DNA of 64,000 nt from Perkinsela sp. pyNocScin1 (GCA_964019655.1 CAXHTR010000007.1:496001-560000); one strand, 5' to 3'. Positions 37,785 through 47,012 are shown, counted from the stretch's first letter. The notes: generated from the letters alone by a model not told the origin. Translations and numbers: made by a program.

Positions 37785-38681
37785 TCACCACCGCCGACGA
37801 CGATCGATGTCCGGGTGCTCCCCTTCAAAGCTGTTCCCCTGCACCATAAGATGAAAGAGAGGTGGGAGCGCCCCGTACTGCATGCTACCCGACAGCTTAT
37901 TGTTATGAATGTGCAGCATCATCAGCGATCGGGGCAGCTGGATTGCGTCGATGGTCCCCTGAAAAGCGTTGTCATTCAGCATGAGCTTCTCGAGCTTCTT
38001 GGGCAGCGAGCCAAAGCGAATCATGCCGTGCAGTTCGTTGGCAGAGATATCCAAAACTTCCATGTTAGAGGGTAGATTGGAAAGGCTAACTTCTCCGGAA
38101 AAATGGTTCTTCTCTGCTGTCAGCGTCAAGAGCGACTCTGGCAACGCAGTGAGGTGCAAGGACCCCATGAACTCGTTCATTCCTAACGTAAGATACTTCA
38201 GGGTTTGTGGCAGCCCATCCAGCGAGACACTCCCTGAAAAACCATTCTTCTGCACACGGAATGTCTTCAATTCTGCTGGCAATGACAAGAAGTCAATGCT
38301 CCCGTGAAATTCGTTTCCGCTGATATCAAGCACTTCAAGTGTGTTCGGGAGCGTATATGTTTCGAGCGTTCCATGAAATCTTCTCAAATTATAGCCGCGC
38401 CTGCTCAAATACAAATATACAAGATGCCGTGGCAATTTGTCGAGGAAGATTGATCCATGGAGGGGCAAATCTTCCCAGTCCACTCTGATAACAACGCCCT
38501 CATCACACTCTATACCGTCCCAATCGCACACATCGCGAAAGTTGTCGCCTTCCATGAAAGCATGTCGGAGTGCGTCTGGCTCAAGCCCTGCAACTGTGAT
38601 CTCCATCAGGTCCTGTTCGGGTAGTGAGTCGGCATCAACGCGGGATAGCCTGAGGTCGGATGCGAAAAAGAGTGAAATCAT
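37785..38681 (-). CDS. secreted-type LRR protein, about 9 repeats
   Basis: From the ATG at 38681: MISLFFASDLRLSRVDADSL, PEQDLMEITVAGLEPDALRH, cap D-V-C-D-W-D-G-I-E-C-D-E-G-V-V. 298 residues. A distinctive first LRR has an insertion (YLYLSRRGYNLRRFHGTLE). About nine regular LRRs follow, such as GSVSLDGLPQTLKYLTLG and GEVSLSNLPSNMEVLDIS. The short end is basic (DIDRRRRW). The upstream open frame to 38786 is not conserved elsewhere. The gene shows no close partner in the window. Confidence 0.87.
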   Translation of the reverse strand: MISLFFASDLRLSRVDADSLPEQDLMEITVAGLEPDALRHAFMEGDNFRDVCDWDGIECDEGVVIRVDWEDLPLHGSIFLDKLPRHLVYLYLSRRGYNLRRFHGTLETYTLPNTLEVLDISGNEFHGSIDFLSLPAELKTFRVQKNGFSGSVSLDGLPQTLKYLTLGMNEFMGSLHLTALPESLLTLTAEKNHFSGEVSLSNLPSNMEVLDISANELHGMIRFGSLPKKLEKLMLNDNAFQGTIDAIQLPRSLMMLHIHNNKLSGSMQYGALPPLFHLMVQGNSFEGEHPDIDRRRRW

Positions 38682-39148
38682 TGTAAGTTTGAGCAAAATT
38701 GGGAACTTGTAGTCTTTGGAGCTTAAGAAAACCCAATCTTCATTTGGGCCTTTCAGATACAGTGATGAAAGTGGGTCACGGTTCATGAGCTGCGGAAAAT
38801 CGCGAAGATCTGTAATCTTTCTTTTGCGTATTCCAGGTGATCAAATTCAAGATCACTTACTCATGCAAGAAGTGTTATCGCTAAAGAGCCTTTCATCAAG
38901 AGTAAAGTCACCTGACTAAGCGATCATGAATTGCTGATCGGAAATAAATCCATATCGACTCGTGAGAGATAAGGGTAAGGTGTGATAAAGAGCGCGAGCA
39001 TTGATGATGAAGAGACAAAAAACATGCGATGTTTACATGTTAATGCATGGACATCATTGTGTTTTTTCTTTTCGTTCTCTATTTTTGAAAAAAAATCTAT
39101 TCCGCTTTCTCTCTTAGACACGATGAATGATAGCTGCTCGTTGCTCAT
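38682..39148. other. intergenic region
   Basis: About 467 bp. No gene recognised; short frames only. Confidence 0.35.
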
Positions 39149-39300
39149 TTATTTTTCACTCATATTCGTGCTCTGCACACCCACCTCACGAAATGTTACA
39201 GATCGAAACTGATTTCCGTTCAGAGAAATCATAAACTTTGCATGAATTGGCACGACAACATTGCCTGTCAGCTTATTCTGGCTGAATTTGCCAGAATTCG
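39149..39300 (-). pseudogene. orphan 3' fragment of an LRR gene
   Basis: Read on the minus strand, the stretch encodes NSGKFSQNKLTGNVVVPIHA, then KFMISLNGNQFRSVTFREVG, ending at a stop at 39149. The pattern (N-K-L-T-G-N-V-V-V ... L-N-G-N-Q-F) matches the last LRR and capping segment of members such as 62126 (TNKLSGTVVL ... IGQNAISNV). Nothing of the rest of the gene is left upstream; the intact-looking locus at 39325 starts only 25 bp away. Too short to be certain. Confidence 0.45.
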
Positions 39301-39324
39301 AAGAATTTGCTGAAATTCGAAGAT

Positions 39325-39952
39325 TCAAAGTCTTTTGTACTTTACATCATTCACTTGTAAGAAATTTAGTGCGCTTTTCTCACCAAAGTGCCAAACTCGG
39401 ACTTTGCCCTGCTGACTTGAAACATCAACCTTAATGAGAGATAGTGTTGTGTCCTCTTCAGCGATGAAAATGGCTATAATGGCGTTTCCAGAAAGATTGA
39501 TAAGCTCCATATTTTTTGGAAGATTATATAGGCGTATTTCCCCGGAGATATGATTATTGTGCGCATAGAAACCCTTCATAGTAGCCGGAAGGGTCTGGAG
39601 ATTCACTTTCCCCAAGATGCCACACTGAAAGACCAAAAAACCTTCCATGCACCTTGGCAGGAGACGTGTATCAAGTTCCTTCTTAATGTCTTTGCGGCGA
39701 ACATGAAAGAAATAAACCTCGGGAGGTATCCAGTCTAGCGATGCAACAGGGAAGCTTTCATCACAAGCGAACTCCATGCGCGTTACTCGGCGGTCTAGTC
39801 CGCAGTCGAGACCTCGCCATCTGCAATATTCAGATAGGGACGCGAACTCAATAATTGACCGGAAGTCGCTTCCCATTGTTCTCCAAATACACTCCTTTTT
39901 AAAAGCAAATGATACATCATATGGGGCATCAATGGCGACCAATAGGGATCAT
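39325..39952 (-). pseudogene. LRR gene, sub-family B3, frameshift in the leader
   Basis: The body is a sister of the gene at 40079: cap E-Y-C-R-W-R-G-L-D-C, LDTRLLPRCMEGFLVFQCGI, GKVNLQTLPATMKGFYAHNN, GEIRLYNLPKNMELINLSGN and VRVWHFGEKSALNFL. The body frame is open only back to about 39942 and has an in-frame stop before any ATG at the normal position. An ATG at 39952 starts MIPIGR, like MILIGL in the sister, but in another frame and soon stops. A one-base indel in the leader is the simplest explanation; internal starts (MGSDF) would give a protein without export signal. Confidence 0.6.
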
Positions 39953-40078
39953 TTGATGGCATACTAATACTTGACGATGATCTGCCGAGTGGCTCAGCAA
40001 TAAAATCCGTGCAATATTCTAGCACCCATATGTTTTGATTCTATTTTTTATTTCAAGATTCTATGTCAGAAGGGAATC

Positions 40079-40738
40079 TTAAAGATTCAGCTTCGTGTAT
40101 TTTGCATCATTCCCCTTGAGAAAGCTCAGCATGCTTTTCTCACAAAAGTGCCAAATTCGTACCCTGCTCTCCTGCTTTGTTATATCAACCGCTACAAGAG
40201 ACGCGGCCATGTCTTTTTTCGGGACGAATACTGCCGTTATGGAGTTTCCAGAGAAATCTAAGCGCTCAAGCGATTTCGGAAGTTCGTACAGCCGTATTAC
40301 TCCACTGATGTGATTGTTTGGTACGTGCAAGCTCTCCATGCCTTTCGGTAGATTCTGGAGATTAACTTCCCCATAGAGACCGCAGTCAAAAACGATAAAA
40401 ATCACGATGCTTGTCGGAATAAGGCGTGTATCAAGCTCTTCTTTAATGACCTTGTTTCGTGCATGGAGGAAATAGAGTGTTGGTGGCAGCCACTTCAGCG
40501 ATACAACGGGGAAGCTATCATCTCCTGCCCACTCCATACGACTCACTGTACCGTTCGTGTCACACTCAATGCCCTTCCATGTGCAGTAATTAGATGGAGT
40601 AGAAGAGTCGATCAAACGCCGGTACGATTCTATGATAGATTGGAAGTCACGCCCAATCGTTCTGCACAAGCACTGTCTCTCATACAAACTCGCCGCATTT
40701 GACGGGCAGTCCGCAGTTAGTAAGCCGATAAGAATCAT
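40079..40738 (-). CDS. LRR protein, sub-family B3
   Basis: From the ATG at 40738: MILIGLLTADCPSNAASLYE, then RQCLCRTIGRDFQSIIES and cap N-Y-C-T-W-K-G-I-E-C-D. Unusual repeats: SLKWLPPTLYFLHARNKVIK, LDTRLIPTSIVIFIVFDCGL, GEVNLQNLPKGMESLHVP, GVIRLYELPKSLERLDFS. A family-specific C-terminal part, VDITKQESRVRIWHFCEKSM, is shared only with the adjacent broken copy at 39325, indicating a tandem duplication. 219 residues. It is the first minus-strand gene left of the divergent region at 40.7-43.3 kb. Confidence 0.83.
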   Translation of the reverse strand: MILIGLLTADCPSNAASLYERQCLCRTIGRDFQSIIESYRRLIDSSTPSNYCTWKGIECDTNGTVSRMEWAGDDSFPVVSLKWLPPTLYFLHARNKVIKEELDTRLIPTSIVIFIVFDCGLYGEVNLQNLPKGMESLHVPNNHISGVIRLYELPKSLERLDFSGNSITAVFVPKKDMAASLVAVDITKQESRVRIWHFCEKSMLSFLKGNDAKYTKLNL

Positions 40739-40984
40739 GTGTAAGTAACTCGAGTGGAAACGGATAAGTGATGAATAAATCATGGAGATACTGCAAAGAA
40801 GAAACATATTGGAATCTAAACTCACTTAGTGTGACGAAAACGCTAAATAATCGCAGACATTGTACGACCCAGATATCCCCGGCGCTAAACTCAGTTCTTA
40901 AAACCTTTCTCCTTTGTCGATACTTTAAGCCTAAGTTAATTGCGAGTGCAAAACTAGGATGGCAATTTGCCATAAAGGGGCACG

Positions 40985-41107
40985 TAGTTTGACCTGGGCT
41001 AGAAGTTTGACCTACAAGTCATTATATTTATCCCATAGCAGAAGCTGGACAGTTAGTTTGACTCTAGATGGACAGATTAGCAAGATGAGCAGATTTACGA
41101 GTCAAAC
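40985..41107. repeat. short degenerate iteron cluster, AGTTTGAC type
   Basis: GTTTGACCT at 40987 and 41004, GTTTGACTC at 41056, and the inverted GAGTCAAAC at 41099. Spacing is irregular. The core resembles AGTTTAC of the large arrays next to it, so this may be the remnant of one more element of the same kind. Confidence 0.5.
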
Positions 41108-41169
41108 AACGTGTCTAAGGGGGGGGGGTGCAGTGCGTGGTATGCAGTGACGAGTTTTACTAGTGACGA

Positions 41170-41333
41170 GCGTCACTAGTTTACAAGACCTCGTCATTAG
41201 TTTACAAGAACTCGTCACTAGTTTACAAGACCTCGTCACTAGTTAACCTCGTCTCGTCACTAGTTTACAGGCCTCGTCACTAGTTTACCTTCGCTCGTCA
41301 CTAGTTTACCTTCGGTTGTCACCAGTTCATCCC
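41170..41333 (+). repeat. left iteron array, CGTCACTAGTTTAC
   Basis: Eight direct copies about 20-21 bp apart (near 41170, 41191, 41212, 41233, 41254, 41274, 41295, 41315); the last is diverged (TTGTCACCAGTTCATC). An inverted copy directly to the left makes a palindrome with the first, ACTAGTGACG-AG-CGTCACTAGT at about 41158-41179. Confidence 0.9.
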
Positions 41334-41441
41334 CCGTCCGTGTACTTGGTGGAAACCTGGGTTGGCTGCCCGTGGGCGACTTTTAAGCGCAATTCAGTGT
41401 TTGATCATTTTATCTGTCAACACCGTACAATGTTTTTGTTT

Positions 41442-41791
41442 CCGCCCGCCAGGCGGGCGGATTTGCCTCGCTCCGCTCGCTTTTCCCCTTTCTTCCCTTC
41501 CGTCCCAGTAGAAGTTGAACGCACCGGGCTACGCCCGGTGCTTGGTTCTTGGCTTTTCCTTTTCTTTCTTTCCCTTCCCATAGCCCACGTAACATCCCCG
41601 GTCGATATGAAAAAAAGTGAATGCTCCCTGTTTCATGCTTCAATTTTTCAAAAATTTTCATTTTTATTTCGGGGCCGTGCCGGCCCCGAACCCCCTGCTG
41701 CCTGCGGCGCTTTTCTTGCGGACTCTGACTCTGCACTCGGTGAAAATCGGCTTCGCAGCAGGCGTTGGACGCACCGGGCTACGCCCGGCGC
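41442..41791. repeat. cluster of GC-rich perfect palindromes
   Basis: At 41442-41460 CCGCCCGCC and GGCGGGCGG flank a single A. At 41521-41541 GCACCGGGC and GCCCGGTGC flank TAC, and the same element recurs with one change at 41771-41791. At 41668-41690 TTCGGGGCC pairs with GGCCCCGAA. Surroundings are C/T-rich on the plus strand. Such compact GC palindromes are more typical of some organelle genomes or bacterial intergenic repeats than of this region. Confidence 0.85.
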
Positions 41792-41949
41792 TTGGCCCTA
41801 GGCTTTTACCTTTTTCCCCTTTCCGTCATGGTAGAAAGCCAACGGCCCGGTAGATGAATTACTGACTGGTAACTGAATACATTATTTCGATTTTCTATAA
41901 TGGTAAAATGGAAATTCCGGTTGCCTGGGAATTAAGGGAACTTCACGTG

Positions 41950-42106
41950 TAGCACTGGTCTTGAATATTCCAGGGTATAATGATCCACCAGGGTACATGA
42001 ATCCGACAGGTCAATACACCCTGGGATTTCGGCCCTAAGTCCAGGGTATATTGATAATTCCACGGTATATTGATCTGTTTCATTTTTCGTGTCAATATAC
42101 CGTGCA
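41950..42106. repeat. second iteron group, CCAGGGTATATTGAT
   Basis: Copies of CCAGGGTATAATGAT or CCAGGGTATATTGAT near 41969, 41989 and 42041, CACGGTATATTGAT near 42061, and inverted copies near 42014 (GTCAATACACCCTGG) and 42091 (GTCAATATACCGTG). The last two form a 13-bp hairpin arm pair at 42061-42104. Reversed, the unit ATCAATATACCCTGG resembles the ATCAGTTTACGCCGG iteron of the element at 54400. Confidence 0.8.
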
Positions 42107-42110
42107 ACTG

Positions 42111-42287
42111 CTCGTCACTAGTAAACATCGTCACAAGTTTACGCGACCTCGTCACTAGTAAACAGGGCTCGTCACTAGTTTACCTCGTCTCGTCACTAGT
42201 TTACGCGACCTCGTCACTAGTTTACTTGACCTCGTCATCAGCTTACCTCGTCTCGTCACTAGTTTGAAAAAGCTCGTCACTAGTTAC
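42111..42287 (+). repeat. right iteron array, CGTCACTAGTTTAC
   Basis: Nine direct copies about 17-21 bp apart (near 42111, 42128, 42148, 42169, 42190, 42210, 42231, 42252 and 42272), with variants AGTAAAC, ATCAGCTTAC and AGTTTGAA. Same orientation as the left array. Confidence 0.9.
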
Positions 42288-42299
42288 CACGGACCGCAG

Positions 42300-43280
42300 G
42301 GGGGTTGCTTCCGTTTTCATGCAGCCCAAGGAAATTCCACTTTACAAGATAGGTAAGAATTCACAAGGCTGCAGCAGCTTGCCCTTGCGCTTAGATCTCA
42401 ATGATAGTTTCCTCCGAGGAGAATAATTTGCTCGCTCGAAAATAGAACAGAATAATTTTGAGAATTTACTATCCACTGTAAATCGTTCATAAGCACATTC
42501 GCTGTAGACCTTGTAGCTGTTCTCGTACAACTTCAGCATTATGCCATGCTTTTGAACTGTATTATAGTTTTCTATGCTACGTATTGTGTACTTGAGAACT
42601 GAATGAAGAAGCTTGAATCGTGATGGAATACCTTTTTTTCATCGAACCGCGCTTCATCAAACACACGAAATGACGATAGCTCTATAATTCTTACGGAATG
42701 GAAAGGCAGCTCATTTTCTGGGATTGAAATTGCATTTCACACGGAAATCACTGTAAATATATAGCATAGCAGATAGGGCATAACAGAGAGAATAAGGTAG
42801 ATTGCTGAAGATAGATCTTTTATAATCTCATAGTTATCTGCTCACTTAATCTTTGTAATAAGCTGTAAGATTAATCTTGTTGCGTTCTTGTCGCATTGCT
42901 CTGAAGAAATTCGAGATATAATATAGGGCATAGCGAGAAATTTAGGGCATTCTCATAAAAGCATACATGTAGGGCACGAAAAACTGGATGGGTGTGCCCT
43001 ATGTTTTATGCATATCCAACGCACACAAAGTGGACTGGCTTGTGGATTTGCATTTGGATTTTAATCAGCGTTTGAAACTTTTTTCTCATAGATGAAGAGC
43101 TATGCAATATCGCCAAACGAAGATATTTCACTACTTAACTTGCACTTGAATAATTAGTGCCTGAAGAAATACCAAGCTCTCATTTTCATTCATGCGTGGC
43201 TGCACTTGTATTTACTTCTATCAAGTTCGTCCATCAAAATCTTAGATCCCTTTTTCTTAGATCCTATCTAGTTCTCGAAG
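42300..43280. other. AT-rich intergenic region
   Basis: About 980 bp between the repeat element and the first gene of the right plus-strand block. No gene found. TATAGGGCATA-like words recur (TAGGGCATA near 42775, 42924, 42943), but I see no defined element. It may contain the start region of the block. Confidence 0.35.
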
Positions 43281-44105
43281 ATGCTCCACAAGTTCAGTGC
43301 CTTAGTTGCAGCAGATTGTCTAAGTCGAGTAGATGTTAGCCTCATGTCGGACCAGGTTCTCCTGGAGCTGCTAATCGCTAAATTTGACAATGCTGAGAAT
43401 ATCAAGGACGAAGAAGGAAGCTTTACTGATATAAAAGAATGGTATGGCGTGGGTCTCAGTGATGATAATCGAGTTTTGTGCATTGACTGGGGCTTCGATG
43501 AGGATTTGTATCAAGAGGGTGAATGTGACATTTACCCAGGTGGATATATTGATCTGAAATATTTACCTCCCATATTAGAAGATTTCTCGATATCCTGTCT
43601 GGATCTGAAAGGCACTGTCGACACGCATGCCCTCCCGCGCTCATTACGGATATTTGACATAGAAGTAAATTCTTTTATGGGGACTTTCGATATGCCAGGA
43701 ATACCCCCAGCTATGGAGCGCATTCACCTCACGGAAAATGAGTTTGAAGGAAGCTTAGATTTATCGAATATGCCACGAGAGCTTTCGTCTCTGTACGCGA
43801 ACGCAAATAATTTTTCGGGGTCTGTCGATCTCTCGAAGATCCATGAGCCTCTTAAGATTCTGTGGCTTCAACAGAACGAGTTTTCAGGGGAAATTGATTT
43901 ACGCAAGATTCCATCGACACTCGAGCAACTTCTTCTTCAGAATACGAACATAAGTCAGGAAGTTCTCGTGATTGACAGATTCCCTCCGAGATTCGTCAAC
44001 TTTCAGTTCAACACCGATGCCTTTGGCAGCATTCAGCATGCGGATGGCACAAAAGTCAAGGTTGAGAGTGATCATATAACAAGCTTTGTTCCGTTGCACA
44101 ATTAG
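43281..44105 (+). CDS. LRR protein, sub-family F, about 6 repeats
   Basis: A 274-residue protein: MLHKFSALVAADCLSRVDVS, MSDQVLLELLIAKFDNAENI, cysteine-free cap (DIKEWYGVGLSDDNRVLCID). Then YIDLKYLPPILEDFSISC and about six LRRs, such as GSLDLSNMPRELSSLYAN and GEIDLRKIPSTLEQLLLQ. The C-terminal part QEVLVIDRFPPRFVNFQF is shared with 31845. Here GR is replaced by SR. Many A/T-ending codons. A broken paralogue follows at 44231. Confidence 0.87.
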   Translation: MLHKFSALVAADCLSRVDVSLMSDQVLLELLIAKFDNAENIKDEEGSFTDIKEWYGVGLSDDNRVLCIDWGFDEDLYQEGECDIYPGGYIDLKYLPPILEDFSISCLDLKGTVDTHALPRSLRIFDIEVNSFMGTFDMPGIPPAMERIHLTENEFEGSLDLSNMPRELSSLYANANNFSGSVDLSKIHEPLKILWLQQNEFSGEIDLRKIPSTLEQLLLQNTNISQEVLVIDRFPPRFVNFQFNTDAFGSIQHADGTKVKVESDHITSFVPLHN

Positions 44106-44230
44106 AACGCAATGATGTCGAAAGAAACATTTATTCAATGACAATAGCATTAAGTACGTTTGCAGGCTTGGTTTAAGTAGCGCTCGTTCTTCACTTTAGC
44201 ATAAACACCCCTTTTCTACCTATCTTTACA

Positions 44231-44886
44231 ATGATAATTCTCTCCAGCTCTTTACACGTTTACACTTCTGATTCCGGGCGTCTCTGAGCAGACACGCATG
44301 TAGCTTCTCGTTGCAGACATCGAAGGCAAAGACGTATTCTTTGATTCGAATGGTGTGTTTATGAATGTAGGTCTATGGTACGGCGTGCAGCGAGACACCA
44401 GTGCTCCACAGAATATCTCCAGTATCGCATGGGGCTCTATGACTGAGGACTATTCGGAAGAAGAAGAAGAAAGTCCTATGCAACTGCGTGGATCTATAAC
44501 GCTCCACTATGTTCCATCGCATGTCCAGTTGCTGGAAATCGCTGACTCGAACCTCGATGGCACTGTGGACACGCAGAGTCTACCGCGCTGCCTCCACGAG
44601 CTCAATCTGCGTGGCAATTGTTTTCAGGGGACTTTCGACACATCTCACTTACCAGATTCACTCGTGCATATGGATGTTGCGTACAACCTGCTGAGTCGCA
44701 GCTTTACGCTCCAAAATGTGCCCAAAACACTTGACTAGATTGACGTCAGAAACAACGAGCTCTCAGGGTCCCTCGACTTCACGGCACTCTGCGAAAAACT
44801 CAGAGAGCTCTACGTGAGCTACAACTCGTTTTCAGGGGAAATCGACCTGCGCCACACTTCAAAAAATATGCTCTCGATGAATCTCG
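44231..44886 (+). pseudogene. LRR pseudogene, sub-family F
   Basis: The ATG at 44231 begins MIILSSSLHVYTSDSGRL, then the frame is lost: part of the GR-D block is deleted near 44280. In the next frame SEQTRM is followed by TAG and LLVADIEGKDVFFDSNGVFM, so the Glu of ...RMELL has become a stop. The frame continues through LRRs (DTQSLPRCLHELNLRGN) to KTLD, a TAG, and then IDVRNNELSGSLDFTALCEK to the end at 44886. Thus one deletion and two TAG codons in an otherwise legible gene. A fragment of 127 codons (44355-44738) stays open. Confidence 0.82.
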
Positions 44887-45171
44887 AACAGAACTTGTTT
44901 GAGTAAGACGAGCTCATGGTTGGCGATCTTGGTGTTGGATACATCGTCATCGATGACGCTGCCTCTCGAACGATACGACATGTGAGCGGTGTGCTGATGA
45001 AGCGAGTTCGGTCGCGGGGACGTAGCTCGATAGAAACGCCAAAGAGTTGAATGCATGAGTAGCAAAGAAAAGACGATCTTAGGAAATTGAGATTGCATCT
45101 GAGCGAGAAGAATTCGCTTTATACGCTGCTTCCATGCATTCACTCAGTTTAATTGATTACAAAAAAATGCC

Positions 45172-45936
45172 ATGCCACCAATGCTTTTCACAATTCTGAG
45201 CATCCAAGCAGCAGATTGCACCGGGACTAGAGCAACTGCGCTCGACGTACAAATGCAAGACGCGCTCATGCACATTTTCTACGGGCCCAACGATGCTACG
45301 TTCTATCGAACCGCTGTCTCACAGCCACGAACTCGTATTTGCAACGACGATGACTCTTCGAATCGCATGGGCATTGTGTGTACAGATGGTTTTATCACCG
45401 CAATCAGCTACGACAACGCCAATAACCCATTCTTTGCAGTGGCGTACCTCCCGAGCTCTGTGCGCTCTGTCAAGCTCAACGGAAACAAAATTGAGTCTCA
45501 GATAGACACACGCCGTCTGCCCATCGCCCTGCAGCTTCTGAGTATTCGGCGAAATAGAATCTTCGGGCAGTTTAATTTGTCGACGCTCCCACCGAATCTC
45601 CGCACCCTCGTCGCATCTTCCAACCGGATCGACTCGATAGGCAGCCTCTACCGACTGCCCCAAAAAATTGAACGCATCGACCTTTCAAACAATCAGATCA
45701 TGGCGAGTCGTGTGTACTACGGTGATATTCCAGACTCTGTCAAGCTCATTACCCTCAACCAGAACAAAGTGAAAAAACTCAGGCCGATGCACAAGGACCA
45801 TTTTGACGCTGCGCGCTTTGGTATCAACAACGCAGCGATATACGCGAAATCACTCGAGAGTTACTCGTCAACACATGAGCTATCGATAGACTCACAGCGG
45901 TGGAAGGGGTCGACGCTGTCGTTTTCGCTTGTTTGA
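45172..45936 (+). CDS. LRR protein, sub-family B1
   Basis: A 254-residue protein: MPPMLFTILSIQAADCTGTR, then VQMQDALMHIFYGPND. The cap is altered: C-N-D-D-D-S-S-N-R-M-G-I-V-C, with the Trp replaced. LRRs are VAYLPSSVRSVKLNGN, RRLPIALQLLSIRRNRIFG, FNLSTLPPNLRTLVASSN, YRLPQKIERIDLSNNQ and the B1 repeat VYYGDIPDSVKLITLNQN. The tail is long and polar (about 60 residues, ending WKGSTLSFSLV). An ATG at 45181 is an alternative start. Confidence 0.84.
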   Translation: MPPMLFTILSIQAADCTGTRATALDVQMQDALMHIFYGPNDATFYRTAVSQPRTRICNDDDSSNRMGIVCTDGFITAISYDNANNPFFAVAYLPSSVRSVKLNGNKIESQIDTRRLPIALQLLSIRRNRIFGQFNLSTLPPNLRTLVASSNRIDSIGSLYRLPQKIERIDLSNNQIMASRVYYGDIPDSVKLITLNQNKVKKLRPMHKDHFDAARFGINNAAIYAKSLESYSSTHELSIDSQRWKGSTLSFSLV

Positions 45937-46120
45937 TCCTGGTATTGGGGCGTTTCTAAAGGTAATGGAGTAGAGAAGGTTTTTTCGATATTTCAGACTC
46001 TCTGACATTTTTCGATGAATGCTCGTAGCTTTGCACCAGTAGTACTCTATTGAGATGAGGTCCTGAGGATACTTTCAATTGCCTTGATTTTTTATCCCTT
46101 CAAATTTTCACTTTCACTCA

Positions 46121-46903
46121 ATGCCACTGCTCACCGCTTTACTCTCTGCTGATAGTATAGCACTTGGACGAGCTGACTACTCATCCTTCTCCGAACAGAC
46201 ACTCATGGAGATGCTCATCAGTGATATGGATATGGATGAAGTCGACCGCTCAGAGTTTTATGATGCGACTGGCGACTTCAAAGACTACACAGAGTGGCCA
46301 GGAGTTATGACGAGCCCATCTGGTAAAATTGTATCTATCGACTGGACGGAGGCCCCAGCATCAGGGCTGTTCCCGCTTCCGTATCTCCCACGATCGCTCG
46401 AAAAGCTCAAGCTTTCGTCTCTCTGGTCAAATTTTTCGGGAACTGTGGATGCCGCGGCGCTCCCCCGGGGTATGGTTGAAATTTCCATCGAAAAGAACGC
46501 GTTTTGCGGAGAAATAGACTTCGCCTCCCTCCCGCGAAGTATTCATTTGATTGACTTTTCAGAAAATCGCTTTCATGGCGGCGTAGACGCTGCGGGCCTT
46601 CCACGGGGGATGACATACCTCAATCTCGCAGAAAATGCGTTTTCAGGGGAATTCAATTTTCAGGCGCTGCCGCAAACGTTGCAGTACTTACACATTGACG
46701 ACAACGAATTCTCGGGGGTCGTACTTTTTGAAAAATTTCCGCCAAAGATCGCCATTGTGCTTATGAATGGGAACCGTTTTGAGGGGAAATTCAGCGCAGA
46801 TGCGCTCCCAGAAAGTCTGCAGGACTTAGAGATCCAGGACAACAACTTTGACCCTATTGACATGCGCCTCGTTGAAGGGAAAATACGCTTGTTTAAGTGC
46901 TGA
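46121..46903 (+). CDS. secreted-type LRR protein, about 7 repeats
   Basis: A 260-residue protein: MPLLTALLSADSIALGRADY, SSFSEQTLMEMLISDMDMDE. The cap keeps only Trp (DYTEWPGVMTSPSGKIVSID). About seven LRRs follow, such as GEIDFASLPRSIHLIDFS, GVDAAGLPRGMTYLNLAEN and GEFNFQALPQTLQYLHID. It ends abruptly after the last LRR (RLVEGKIRLFKC). ATG context is tttcactcaATG. Loss of the cap disulphide is shared with the F, D and I groups. Confidence 0.87.
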   Translation: MPLLTALLSADSIALGRADYSSFSEQTLMEMLISDMDMDEVDRSEFYDATGDFKDYTEWPGVMTSPSGKIVSIDWTEAPASGLFPLPYLPRSLEKLKLSSLWSNFSGTVDAAALPRGMVEISIEKNAFCGEIDFASLPRSIHLIDFSENRFHGGVDAAGLPRGMTYLNLAENAFSGEFNFQALPQTLQYLHIDDNEFSGVVLFEKFPPKIAIVLMNGNRFEGKFSADALPESLQDLEIQDNNFDPIDMRLVEGKIRLFKC

Positions 46904-47012
46904 AGAAACTTAGTCATTTTCTCAGGGGATAAAAATTTCAAAGCGTTGATAGTTTCTTTGCAATTTTGGGTTCGCTTCAAGGAGATAACCTCTTCCGTTT
47001 GATTTACGCTTA

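Larger units (their letters stand above)
41134..42295. mobile_element. composite iteron-bounded element, 1.2 kb, no coding capacity
   Basis: Both ends carry arrays of a unit of about 20-21 bp, CTCGTCACTAGTTTACAAGA, in the same orientation; the outermost left copies are inverted (AGTGACGAG), and the ends share the imperfect inverted sequence CGTGGTA(N3)AGTGACGAG. GCAG lies on both sides (41130-41133, 42296-42299) as a possible 4-bp duplication, though the match of the very ends is poor. The interior has GC-rich palindromes, a pyrimidine-rich stretch, and a second iteron group at 41950-42106. No transposase frame is found. It lies in a divergent strand-switch region. Confidence 0.6.

Noticed and set aside
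41155-42290. CRISPR array at the CTAGTTTAC repeats
   Set aside because: The unit is about 20 bp with almost no unique spacer between copies, copies are diverged, there is an inverted outer copy, and no cas-like gene occurs in the window. The same holds for the arrays at 54411 and 58371.
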